Below, one piece after another: positions 42,470-50,019 of a stretch of 64,000 bases of DNA (the stretch's first letter is position 1; every line of letters begins with the position of its first letter). Origin of the DNA: Halogeometricum pallidum JCM 14848. GTDB lineage: Archaea; Halobacteriota; Halobacteria; Halobacteriales; Haloferacaceae. The notes below the pieces were generated by a model. The model was not told the origin of the DNA, did no database searches, and worked only from the letters and a program-made list of their open reading frames with translations. The translations under genes and the position numbers were made by a program. The stretch is from assembly GCF_000337095.1 (NCBI RefSeq), contig NZ_AOIV01000045.1, positions 1 through 64,000 on the forward strand. Direction: 5' to 3'.

Positions 42470-42491
42470 TCGGCGTCAGTATCGGCGTCAG
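42470..42491 (+). repeat. direct repeat upstream of the FG-GAP gene
   Basis: tcggcgtcag occurs at 42470-42479 and again at 42482-42491, a 12-base period (about one helical turn). A partial third copy (tcggcgtcgg) begins near 42510. The repeats lie 40-60 bases upstream of the ATG, so they could be an operator; chance is possible in this GC-rich DNA. Confidence 0.35.
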
Positions 42492-42530
42492 ACCCGGATG
42501 CTTTTCGGCGTCGGCCGTCGAGGTGGGGGC

Positions 42531-43910
42531 ATGTTCGAGGACCGCTCCGGCCGTCTCCCCGACAGGCGGCCGCTCAAGGGGTACGGCACGGCCGTCACGA
42601 CGGGCCCGGGCGGTCCCTTCCTGTTCGTCGGGGGGTACGGCACCGACAACCGGATGCTGGCGGCCGGCGACGACGGACTCGCGGACGTGACGCCGGACCC
42701 CGTCAGAGACCCCCTCGGGCACGCCTTCGGCGTGGTCGCCGCCGACGTCGACGCCGACGGCGACGAGGAGGTGTACGTCCACAACAGCGACGCCTACGGC
42801 GGCATCTCGACGGAGCGGGACCGCCTGTTCGACCGGACGGCGGTCGGGTGGCGGGACCTGTTCGGCCTCCCGGTCAACGCCGGCCGGGAGAACGTCCGTG
42901 CCGGCCGGTCCGTCGCGGCCGTCGACCGACTCGGAACCGGCCGCTACGGCCTGCTGCTCGCCTGCTACGGCGCGCCGATGCGCTTCTACGAACTCGGCGA
43001 CGACGGCGAGGTGACCGACATGGCCGAGGACGTCGGCGTCGACTTCCTCACCGGCGGCCGGTCGCTGGTCTCGGGGCCCATCGTCACCGACCGGACGGAC
43101 GTGTTCGTCGGCAACGAACGCGGGCCGAACTACCTCCTCCGCAACGACGGCGGCCGATTCACCGACGTTGCCGACGAGTTCGACCTCGACGCGCCCGGCG
43201 AACACGCCCGCGGCGTCGCCCTCGTCGACCCCGACGGCGACGGCGTGTTCGACCTCGTGGTCGGCAACTGGGAGGGGGCGAACCGCGTCTTCGAGCGTCG
43301 GGACGGAGCGTTCGTCGACGTCGCCCCCGCCGAGTGGGCGGAACCCACGCGGACGCGAACCGTCCTCGCCGCCGACTTCGACAACGACGGGACCTGCGAG
43401 GTGTTCGTCAACGCGATGGGCGCGCCGAACCGACTCCTCCGGCACCGCGACGGCCGGTGGGTCATCGGCGACCCCGGCGCGGCGGCGGAACCGCGCGGCC
43501 TCGGCACCGGCGCGACGGTGTGCGACGTCGACGGCGACGGGACGTTGGAACTGCTCGTCGTCCACGGCGAAATCGGGTCGCAACCGCTGTCGCTGTACGC
43601 CGCCCCGAACGACAACGGATGGCTCCGCGTCCGACCGCTGACCGAACACGGCGCGCCCGCGCGCAACGCCGTGGTGACGCTCCGAACCGACCGCGGCACC
43701 CAGACCCGCCTCGTCGACGGCGGGTCGGGCTACCTCTGTCAGACCGAACCGGTCGCGCACTTCGGCCTCGGCGGCGACACCGCGCCGGCGGCGACGCCCC
43801 GGGAAGTCCGGGTCCGCTGGCCCGACGGGCGCGAACGGCGCGTCGAGGTCGAAGGGGCCGACGCGGAGACGGAACTCGCGGTCGACCACCCGGCGAACCG
43901 CGACGCGTAA
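42531..43910 (+). CDS. FG-GAP/VCBS-repeat protein with UnbV (ASPIC) domain
   Basis: This 459-residue protein is built of repeated beta-propeller blades with calcium-binding-type D-x-D-x-D-G loops, for example VDADGDEEVYVHN, VDPDGDGVFDLVVGNW and VDGDGTLELLVV. A C-terminal ASPIC/UnbV domain follows, with VRVRWPDGRERRVEVEG (in sequence REVRVRWPDGRERRVEVEG). The family (CRTAC1-like) is usually secreted or surface-bound. Here no signal peptide is visible in the start MFEDRSGRLPDRRPLKGYG, so cytosolic or non-classical location is implied. The role is unknown. ATG 42531 is used; upstream frame is Arg-rich and unconvincing. Confidence 0.88.
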   Translation: MFEDRSGRLPDRRPLKGYGTAVTTGPGGPFLFVGGYGTDNRMLAAGDDGLADVTPDPVRDPLGHAFGVVAADVDADGDEEVYVHNSDAYGGISTERDRLFDRTAVGWRDLFGLPVNAGRENVRAGRSVAAVDRLGTGRYGLLLACYGAPMRFYELGDDGEVTDMAEDVGVDFLTGGRSLVSGPIVTDRTDVFVGNERGPNYLLRNDGGRFTDVADEFDLDAPGEHARGVALVDPDGDGVFDLVVGNWEGANRVFERRDGAFVDVAPAEWAEPTRTRTVLAADFDNDGTCEVFVNAMGAPNRLLRHRDGRWVIGDPGAAAEPRGLGTGATVCDVDGDGTLELLVVHGEIGSQPLSLYAAPNDNGWLRVRPLTEHGAPARNAVVTLRTDRGTQTRLVDGGSGYLCQTEPVAHFGLGGDTAPAATPREVRVRWPDGRERRVEVEGADAETELAVDHPANRDA

Positions 43911-43983
43911 CTCGGACCGCGCCGAGGCAAGTTCCGCCACCTGGGTCGGAGTGAAGTGCGTCGGGCCGTTTTCTCCGCGAAAG

Positions 43984-44166
43984 ATGGTAGACCCGACCTC
44001 TAGTCTCGGGGAGGACGTCGACGAATCTAACGCTCCCACCTGCGCGAACTGCGACGAACCGATACTCAACTCGCCTACGCACCGCGTCGTCACGTGGGTC
44101 GAAGACGAGAAGGCCCGACGCCGGCACTTCTGCTCGGACGAGTGCCGCGAGGAGTACGACGGGTAG
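43984..44166 (+). CDS. small zinc-finger protein (60 residues), DUF7576-like
   Basis: This 60-residue protein has an N-terminal acidic segment and the zinc motif CANCDEPILNSPTHRVVTW (about residues 20-38), completed by HFCSDECREEYDG at the C terminus. The C-x-x-C ... C-x-x-x-C layout resembles the MYM/TRASH treble-clef fingers. I recall haloarchaeal relatives as DUF7576. ATG 43984 begins MVDPTSSLGED; a GTG 11 codons upstream is possible. Its stop codon abuts the end of the convergent helicase gene with no base in between. Confidence 0.85.
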   Translation: MVDPTSSLGEDVDESNAPTCANCDEPILNSPTHRVVTWVEDEKARRRHFCSDECREEYDG

Positions 44167-46515
44167 TCACTCCACCGACGACCAAAAGCGGTCGACGCCG
44201 AACCGGAGCATGTCCGGGCTGACCGGCGAGAACTCCGCTCGTTCCTCTTCGGGGAGGTACTCCCGCACGCCGTTCCACGAGTCGCGAGCGTAGCGCGCGT
44301 CGACCAGCGCGCGGATACCCACCTCCTCGGGCCCGCGGATGACGCGGCCGACGGCCTGTCTGGCTTTTCTGACCGCGGGGACGGTCAACGCGGCCTCGAA
44401 TCCGTCGCCGAACTCACGGTCGTACGCCGTCTTCACCGCTCGCGTGCGCGGACTCGACGTGTTGATGATGGGGACGCCGCAGACGACGGCCGCGGCGAGT
44501 CGGTCGCCGCGGTAGTCGACTCCTTCCGTCAAGGTCCCGCGCAGACTCGTCACGAGCACCTTCTCCTCGCCGCCGAAGAAGTCGGCCTTCAGACGCTCGG
44601 TCGCGCCGTCGTCGGACGCCTCGTCCAAGAGGACCGTCTTCGACAGTCGCGTCTCCAGTTCGCCCGCCATCCACTCCGCCTCGGCGTAACTCGGCATCCC
44701 GACGAGGACGTTGCCCGGCGACCGGGCTATCTCGGCGCAGGCGTCGACGTACGCGCGCCGCGTCCCGTTCTCCTCGCCCGGCGGCCCGCGGTTCTCGTAG
44801 GTGAACTTCGGCGCGTCGACGGCGAACGACGCGCGGTTCTCCTCGGGGAACGCGAGGCCGTACGTCCGCCCGACGACGGGTCGCCCCTCGGATTCGAGGG
44901 CGTTCAAGCCGGTCACCTCCCGGAAGACGTCGAGGGGGGCGAGCGTCGCGGACATGAGGACGCCGCCGCCGAACTCCCCCAACCGCTCGGCGATGGCGTC
45001 GCCGGGGATGCAGTTGTGCAGGGCGAGGTGCGCGTTGTACGCGCGGCGCCACGAGTCTTCTCGCTCGCTCTCGTCCCACGTCCGGTCGAGTTCTATCTCG
45101 CGGAAGTAGCCGGTGTGGTCCGCGCGCGCCCAGTTGGCCAGCGTCCGCCCGACGCCGGGGGCGGCGCGGCGCACGTCCTCCTCCTCGGCGCTGTTCAGCA
45201 CGCGGGCGACGACGGCGCCGACCCCCTCCGCCCGGACCCACGTCCCCTCGTCGTAGCCCTCATCGGTCGCCCACGCGGTCAGTTCGTCCTCGGCGGGTTC
45301 CTCCGGGTCGCGCAGGGGAATCTCGTCGTCGTCCAGTCGGGTGAGGTCGGCGCGCCAGTCGGGGAGTTTCCCGTCCAGATGCGCCGTCACGCGCCGGTCG
45401 AGTTCCTCCCGCAGGTCCCGCAGGAAGTCGCGCGTCTCCTTCAGTTCGCGGAGCGTCACGTCCGACTCCTCGAGTTCGCCGCGCACCAGGTCGGCGTCCG
45501 CCGTTCCCTTCCCGCCGTCGTCGAACTCGACGGGCTGAATCACGCGCGTCAGTTCGTTCTCGGCGTCGCGCAGGGTGGCGTCGCCCACGCCGTCGCTGAC
45601 GAGTTCGCGGACGCGCGGTTCGAGCATGTGCGCCTCGTCGCAGACGACGAACGTCGACTCGTCGAGGAGCGCACCCGTGAACGATCCGACGGTCGTCGGG
45701 TCGAATGCGTGGTAATAGTTGCCGACGACCACCTCCACGTGCGGCAGGACCGCGCCCATGACCGAGTGCGGGCAGGTGCCGTACCCGGCAGACAGGCGGA
45801 CGAGTTCCTCGGTGTCGATGAGTCCCGACTCGGTCACGTCGAACGGGACGGCCTCTATCGGGTCGCCGTCCTCCGGCAGGTCGTCGAGGAACGTCGCGTA
45901 GAAGGGGCAGTACTCGGTGTCCTCGTACTCCGCTGTCTCGGGGAGGTACGGCGTCGGTTCGCCGGCGGTTTCGAGGTAGTCCGGCCCGCCGGTCGCCCCC
46001 GAGTCGAGCAGGCCCGTCTGCGCCGCGCGCGCCTCCTTCACGAGCGTTCCGGTGGAGGCGAGGCCGCCGTCCCCAACGAGGTTGCGCGTGCGCTCTCTGA
46101 GGCCCTCACAGCGGTCGTACACCGTCGAGTCGTCGATACCGGCGACGTTCTCCCTGCTGTAGGGGCAGACATCGGCCTTCCCCACGAGCGTCAGCCCGGA
46201 GATGGGGTTCCAGTCGTCGGGCAGGTTGTCGTTGATGGTTCGCAGGTCCGCCTCGAACTGCCTGAGTTGCTGTTTCACGCTCGTCAGCACGAGCACTTGC
46301 TCGTAGTCGGAGTCGGGGTCGCGGACCCGGTCGATGCCGGCCGTGAGCGCGAGCATCGTCTTGCCCGTCCCGCACGCGCCCTCCACGAGAAGGAATCCGC
46401 CGTCCTCGGCGGCGTCGACGGCGGCGTCGATGCCGTCGGCTTGCTCGGCGTAAGGTTCGGGGTGGCCGAAGACGGCCTGCCAGTTCACGCGCCTCACTCG
46501 CGTCGCGGCGGTCAT
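44167..46515 (-). CDS. XPD/DinG-type ATP-dependent DNA helicase with Fe-S cluster motif
   Basis: This 782-residue SF2 helicase has Walker A LLVEGACGTGKTMLAL (about residue 42) and Walker B DEAH in FVVCDEAHML. The motif V/VI region includes LRGTLTEGVDYRGDR and QAVGRVIRGPEE. Four cysteines (in VCPYSREN, YDRCEG, EYCPFYA and GTCPHSV) between motifs Ia and II fit the XPD/DinG Fe-S domain. It should unwind DNA 5' to 3', in repair or removal of structures. The start ATG 46515 gives the family N terminus. It is convergent with the small zinc-finger gene. Confidence 0.93.
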   Translation of the reverse strand: MTAATRVRRVNWQAVFGHPEPYAEQADGIDAAVDAAEDGGFLLVEGACGTGKTMLALTAGIDRVRDPDSDYEQVLVLTSVKQQLRQFEADLRTINDNLPDDWNPISGLTLVGKADVCPYSRENVAGIDDSTVYDRCEGLRERTRNLVGDGGLASTGTLVKEARAAQTGLLDSGATGGPDYLETAGEPTPYLPETAEYEDTEYCPFYATFLDDLPEDGDPIEAVPFDVTESGLIDTEELVRLSAGYGTCPHSVMGAVLPHVEVVVGNYYHAFDPTTVGSFTGALLDESTFVVCDEAHMLEPRVRELVSDGVGDATLRDAENELTRVIQPVEFDDGGKGTADADLVRGELEESDVTLRELKETRDFLRDLREELDRRVTAHLDGKLPDWRADLTRLDDDEIPLRDPEEPAEDELTAWATDEGYDEGTWVRAEGVGAVVARVLNSAEEEDVRRAAPGVGRTLANWARADHTGYFREIELDRTWDESEREDSWRRAYNAHLALHNCIPGDAIAERLGEFGGGVLMSATLAPLDVFREVTGLNALESEGRPVVGRTYGLAFPEENRASFAVDAPKFTYENRGPPGEENGTRRAYVDACAEIARSPGNVLVGMPSYAEAEWMAGELETRLSKTVLLDEASDDGATERLKADFFGGEEKVLVTSLRGTLTEGVDYRGDRLAAAVVCGVPIINTSSPRTRAVKTAYDREFGDGFEAALTVPAVRKARQAVGRVIRGPEEVGIRALVDARYARDSWNGVREYLPEEERAEFSPVSPDMLRFGVDRFWSSVE

Positions 46516-46573
46516 AGGGATGTCGGTGATGGGCCCGCGCTCGTATTTGAACCCTCGCGGCGCGGCGACCCGG

Positions 46574-47755
46574 TCACGAGGAGATGGCGCGGCGGTCGGT
46601 CCCGGGAATCCGGCCGAGAACGTACAGCGCGACGAGCACCGCGACGACGCCCGCGAGGCCGAACGCGAACGTCCGGAACACGTCGTCGAAAGCGTAGCCC
46701 GCTTCGGTGAGGACGCCGACGACGCCGCTCCCGTTCGCCTCGATGAGCAGGGAGGCGCCGCTGAAGACGGCGTACGCGCTGCTGCGCACCTCCGCCGGGA
46801 GCGTACCGAGCAGCCACGCGTCGAGTGCTGGGAACATGCTGTGGATGGTGTAGCCGAGGACGGCGGTGACGGCGAGTACCGGGAGGAAGCCGGTGACCTC
46901 CGTCAGGGCGAACAGCGAGGCGACGTACGCGGCGAGCACGGTCAGGATGTACGGCACCGTGGGAAAGCGGTCCGCGAGGCGGCCCGAGAGCCAGAACGCG
47001 GGGACGCCCGCCGCGAAGACGACGGTGAGCATCGTGCTCGCCTGCGTCGTCGAGAACGACTTCGCCGCCACGAGGTAGGTGACGTAGAAGTTGAACAGCC
47101 CCTGCCAGACGAACCCCGCCGTCGATATCATCAACATCCCGACGAGCAGCAGTCGCCAGTAGCGGAGGGCGCCGACGAAATCCCGGTCGACGTCCGCCTC
47201 GACGACGGCGTCGCTGTCGCGGGCGGTGTACGCGAGAACGGCGGTGATGACGGCCGAGAGCACCGCGAGGAGCCAGAACGTCGCGCGCCAGTCGGCGACG
47301 GCGACGAACCCGACGACGACGGGCGCGGCGCCGACGGCGGCGAGTTGGGCGGCGGTGCCGTGGATGCCGATGGCGCGCCCCACGGCGTCGGGGTAGAGTT
47401 CGCCGACGAGGGGGACGGCGGCGACGAAGTACGCTCCCGAGGCGAGACCGATGCCGAGGGCGCCGATTTGGACCGCCAGAATCGACGGGGCGAGGGCGGT
47501 GAACGCGGCGGCGAGCGAGAGGAGCGCCCCCGTCGCGAGGACGACGCGGTGGCGGGCGACGCGCGTGAGGAGGTAGCCGACGGGGATGCGCGGCACCGCC
47601 GTCCCCATCCAGACGAGCGTCGTCACCAGCCCCACCGTCGCCGGTCCGACGCCGAACTGCGTCTGGAACGTCTCGACCAGCGGCGCGAACACCGTCCGAC
47701 CGAGATTGACGAGGAAGACCAACCCGCAGAGCGTGCCGAACAGTCGTGTGGTCAC
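46574..47755 (-). CDS. major facilitator superfamily transporter
   Basis: This 393-residue 12-helix carrier has the MFS loop motif in VPRIPVGYLLTRVARHRVV between helices 2 and 3, and a second-half copy GRLADRFPTVPYI. The frame stays open far upstream, antisense to the NAD(P)HX repair gene. The GTG at 47755 (VTTRLFGTLCGLVFLVNLG) gives a normal first helix. It sits downstream of the helicase promoter region without obvious partners. Substrate is unknown. Proteins of this type in haloarchaea are often annotated only as MFS efflux or nitrate/sugar-like carriers. Confidence 0.88.
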   Translation of the reverse strand: MTTRLFGTLCGLVFLVNLGRTVFAPLVETFQTQFGVGPATVGLVTTLVWMGTAVPRIPVGYLLTRVARHRVVLATGALLSLAAAFTALAPSILAVQIGALGIGLASGAYFVAAVPLVGELYPDAVGRAIGIHGTAAQLAAVGAAPVVVGFVAVADWRATFWLLAVLSAVITAVLAYTARDSDAVVEADVDRDFVGALRYWRLLLVGMLMISTAGFVWQGLFNFYVTYLVAAKSFSTTQASTMLTVVFAAGVPAFWLSGRLADRFPTVPYILTVLAAYVASLFALTEVTGFLPVLAVTAVLGYTIHSMFPALDAWLLGTLPAEVRSSAYAVFSGASLLIEANGSGVVGVLTEAGYAFDDVFRTFAFGLAGVVAVLVALYVLGRIPGTDRRAISS

Positions 47756-47882
47756 GCCGGCCGATTCGGTCACCGGGGTGAGGAAGGTACCGGAAGGGGC
47801 GAACGGGGGAGGTGGGCGGCGAGGACCGGGGCCGACGACCGGCGGCCGGCGGGGTCGCTGAGCGGGAGCCGTCAGGCCACCT

Positions 47883-47890
47883 CCTTTACC
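47883..47890 (+). promoter_or_regulatory. TATA-like box of the nnr-moaC operon
   Basis: The sequence cctttacc region is centred about 28 bases before ATG 47915, supporting a leaderless start and this choice of codon. Confidence 0.45.
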
Positions 47891-47914
47891 ACGGCACCGG
47901 ACGAACGCCCGCGT

Positions 47915-49348
47915 ATGATTTCGAGCGACCGCATGGCAGCGGTGGACGAGAACAGCGAAGCGCTCGGCGTCCCGCGGAAACAGCTGATGGAGTCGAGCGG
48001 GAACGCCGTCGCCCGCGCGGTCCGCGAACTCGCGGACCCCGGCGCGAGCGTCGTCGTCGTCGCCGGACGCGGCAACAACGGAGGCGACGCGTTCGTCGCC
48101 GCGCGCTTCCTCGACGACTACGACGTGTCGGTTCGACTGCTCGGCCGCCCCGAGAGCATCTCGACCGACATCGCCCGGGAGAACTGGGACGCCCTGCGGG
48201 CGGCCGAGTACGACGCCGAGGCGGTGACGGACTCGAAGGACCTCTCGTTCGACGACCCGGACGTGGCCGTCGACGCGATGCTCGGAACCGGCGTCACCGG
48301 GTCGCTCCGCGAACCCGAGGCGACCGCGGCGAGGGAGATGAACGACCTCGACGCGGCGGTCCTCGCCGTGGACGTCCCCTCCGGCGTCGACGCCGACACG
48401 GGCGAGTCGGAGGGCGTCGCCGTCGACGCCGACCGGACCGTCACCTTCCACGACGGAAAACCCGGTCTCGCGGACCTCGACTGCGAGGTGACCGTCGCGG
48501 ACATCGGCATCCCCCCGGCCGCCGAGGAGTTCGTCGGCCCCGGCGACCTGCGCTCGGTTCGCGAGGGCGTCCGCGGCGGCGACTCGCGTGTGTTCGTCGT
48601 CGGCGGCGGCCCGTACACCGGCGCGCCCGCCCTCTCCGGGCAGTCCTCCCTGCGGGCCGGCGCGGACCTCACGTTCGTCGCCGCGCCGTCGAAGGTGTCC
48701 GGGCAGATACAGGGGTACGCCGAGGACCTCATCGTGCAGGACTACGAGGGCGACCACCTGACGCCCGACCAGGTCGACGGCCTCGTCGAGACGGCGCACG
48801 ACTACGACGACGTGGTCGTCCTCGGTCCGGGCCTCGGCAACGACGACGAGACGCTGGAGGCCGCGAAGGCGTTCTTAGAGCGGTTCGAGGGGAAGGCCGT
48901 GGTCGACGCGGACGCCCTCGCCGTCGTCTCCGAGGTGGACACCGACGCGACACTCGTCTGCACGCCGAACCGCAAGGAACTGGCGAAGATGGGCGGCCCG
49001 GACGTCGACGGACCGCTCCGAGACGCCCGCGAGGACATCGAGTCGTTCGCGGCCGACCTCGGCCACGTCGTCGTCGCCAAGGCGGCCGAGGACGTGGTCT
49101 CGGACGGGGAGCGAACCCGACTCGTCCGCGCGGGCACGCCGGCGATGACCGTCGGGGGCACCGGCGACGTCCTCGCCGGCATCGTCGCCGGCCTCCTCGG
49201 CACGCAGGAACCGTTCGACGCGGCCTGCGCCGGCCCGTTCGTCAACGGTCGCGCGGCCGAACTCCTCGAGGACGAACGCGCCGGCGGACTCCTCGCCTCG
49301 GACCTCCTGCAGACCATCCCGCGGGCGATTCGGGGTGAGGCGGAGTGA
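47915..49348 (+). CDS. nnr: bifunctional NAD(P)HX epimerase/dehydratase
   Basis: This 477-residue enzyme fuses the two NAD(P)H repair activities. The N-terminal NnrE epimerase (YjeF_N, about residues 1-210) has VVVAGRGNNGGDAFVAARFL and DVPSGVDADTGE. The C-terminal NnrD dehydratase has VVLGPGLGNDDE, VDADALAVV and the ATP/ADP site GGTGDVLAGIVAGLL. It reconverts hydrated NAD(P)H, a metabolic damage product, to NAD(P)H. It overlaps moaC by four bases (GTGA). An open frame extends 465 codons upstream but is antisense to the MFS gene and is not coding. Confidence 0.95.
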   Translation: MISSDRMAAVDENSEALGVPRKQLMESSGNAVARAVRELADPGASVVVVAGRGNNGGDAFVAARFLDDYDVSVRLLGRPESISTDIARENWDALRAAEYDAEAVTDSKDLSFDDPDVAVDAMLGTGVTGSLREPEATAAREMNDLDAAVLAVDVPSGVDADTGESEGVAVDADRTVTFHDGKPGLADLDCEVTVADIGIPPAAEEFVGPGDLRSVREGVRGGDSRVFVVGGGPYTGAPALSGQSSLRAGADLTFVAAPSKVSGQIQGYAEDLIVQDYEGDHLTPDQVDGLVETAHDYDDVVVLGPGLGNDDETLEAAKAFLERFEGKAVVDADALAVVSEVDTDATLVCTPNRKELAKMGGPDVDGPLRDAREDIESFAADLGHVVVAKAAEDVVSDGERTRLVRAGTPAMTVGGTGDVLAGIVAGLLGTQEPFDAACAGPFVNGRAAELLEDERAGGLLASDLLQTIPRAIRGEAE

Positions 49349-49860
49349 GCGACCGAGACGGCACCGACCCGGACGGAGGAGACGACGATACGGACCTGAC
49401 CCACGTCGACGACGACGGCGACGCGCAGATGGTCGACGTCGGGACGAAACCCGACAGTCGCCGCCGCGCCGTCGCCCGCGGGACGATTCACCTCACCGAA
49501 CCGACCGTCGGCGCGATTCACGCCGACGAGATAGGCAAGGGCGATGTGCTGTCGACTGCCAGAATCGGCGCGATTCAAGCCGTCAAGCACACCTGGGAGA
49601 CCATCCCCATGTGCCACCAGATTCCCGTCACGAACGTCGACACCGAGTTCGAGGTGGGCGACGACGACGTGACGCTCTCCGTCGCCGTCGAGACCACGGG
49701 TAAGACCGGTTGCGAGATGGAGGCGCTGCAGGGCGTCACCACCGGTCTGAACGTCGTCTGGGACATGGTGAAAGCCGCCGAGAAGGACGCGGAGGGGCAG
49801 TATCCGGAGACGTGCATCTCGGACGTGCGCGTGGTGGAGAAGGAGAAACGGACGGGCTGA
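49345..49860 (+). CDS. moaC: cyclic pyranopterin monophosphate synthase MoaC
   Basis: This 171-residue protein carries MoaC signatures KHTWETIPMCHQIPVTNVD (about residues 78-96) and GCEMEALQGVTTGLNVVWDM (about 117-136), with the catalytic Lys/Asp region MVKAAEKDAEG. It catalyses the second half of molybdopterin-precursor formation with MoaA. The first 30 residues are a Gly/Asp-rich halophilic extension. The GTG start overlaps the nnr stop, so the two are translated together. No other molybdopterin gene is adjacent. Confidence 0.97.
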   Translation: MSDRDGTDPDGGDDDTDLTHVDDDGDAQMVDVGTKPDSRRRAVARGTIHLTEPTVGAIHADEIGKGDVLSTARIGAIQAVKHTWETIPMCHQIPVTNVDTEFEVGDDDVTLSVAVETTGKTGCEMEALQGVTTGLNVVWDMVKAAEKDAEGQYPETCISDVRVVEKEKRTG

Positions 49861-49965
49861 CCGTCCCCTCGATGGTCGGTCGTTCCGAACTTTCGACTTC
49901 GGTTCTCACGGTTGATTTTTTGAGAGCAACAGGTATACATCGTCTTCCCAGACCTGTCACAAGGT

Positions 49966-50019
49966 ATGAAACTCCCGAACGCACCTCGTTTGGCGTCGGG
50001 CGTACCAGACATTACATGA
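49966..50019 (+). other. possible 17-codon mini-ORF overlapping the start of the surface-protein gene
   Basis: ATG 49966 opens MKLPNAPRLASGVPDIT and stops with TGA at 50017-50019, overlapping the ATG at 50016 (ATGA). An aaggt element precedes it. It could be a leader peptide or accidental; see the finding for a test. Confidence 0.3.

Noticed and set aside
46520-47914. Long open frame upstream of the nnr gene on the plus strand.
   Set aside because: It is antisense to the MFS gene, very Arg/Glu/Gly-rich without domains, and arises from high GC at third codon positions. The promoter and ATG at 47915 define the real start.
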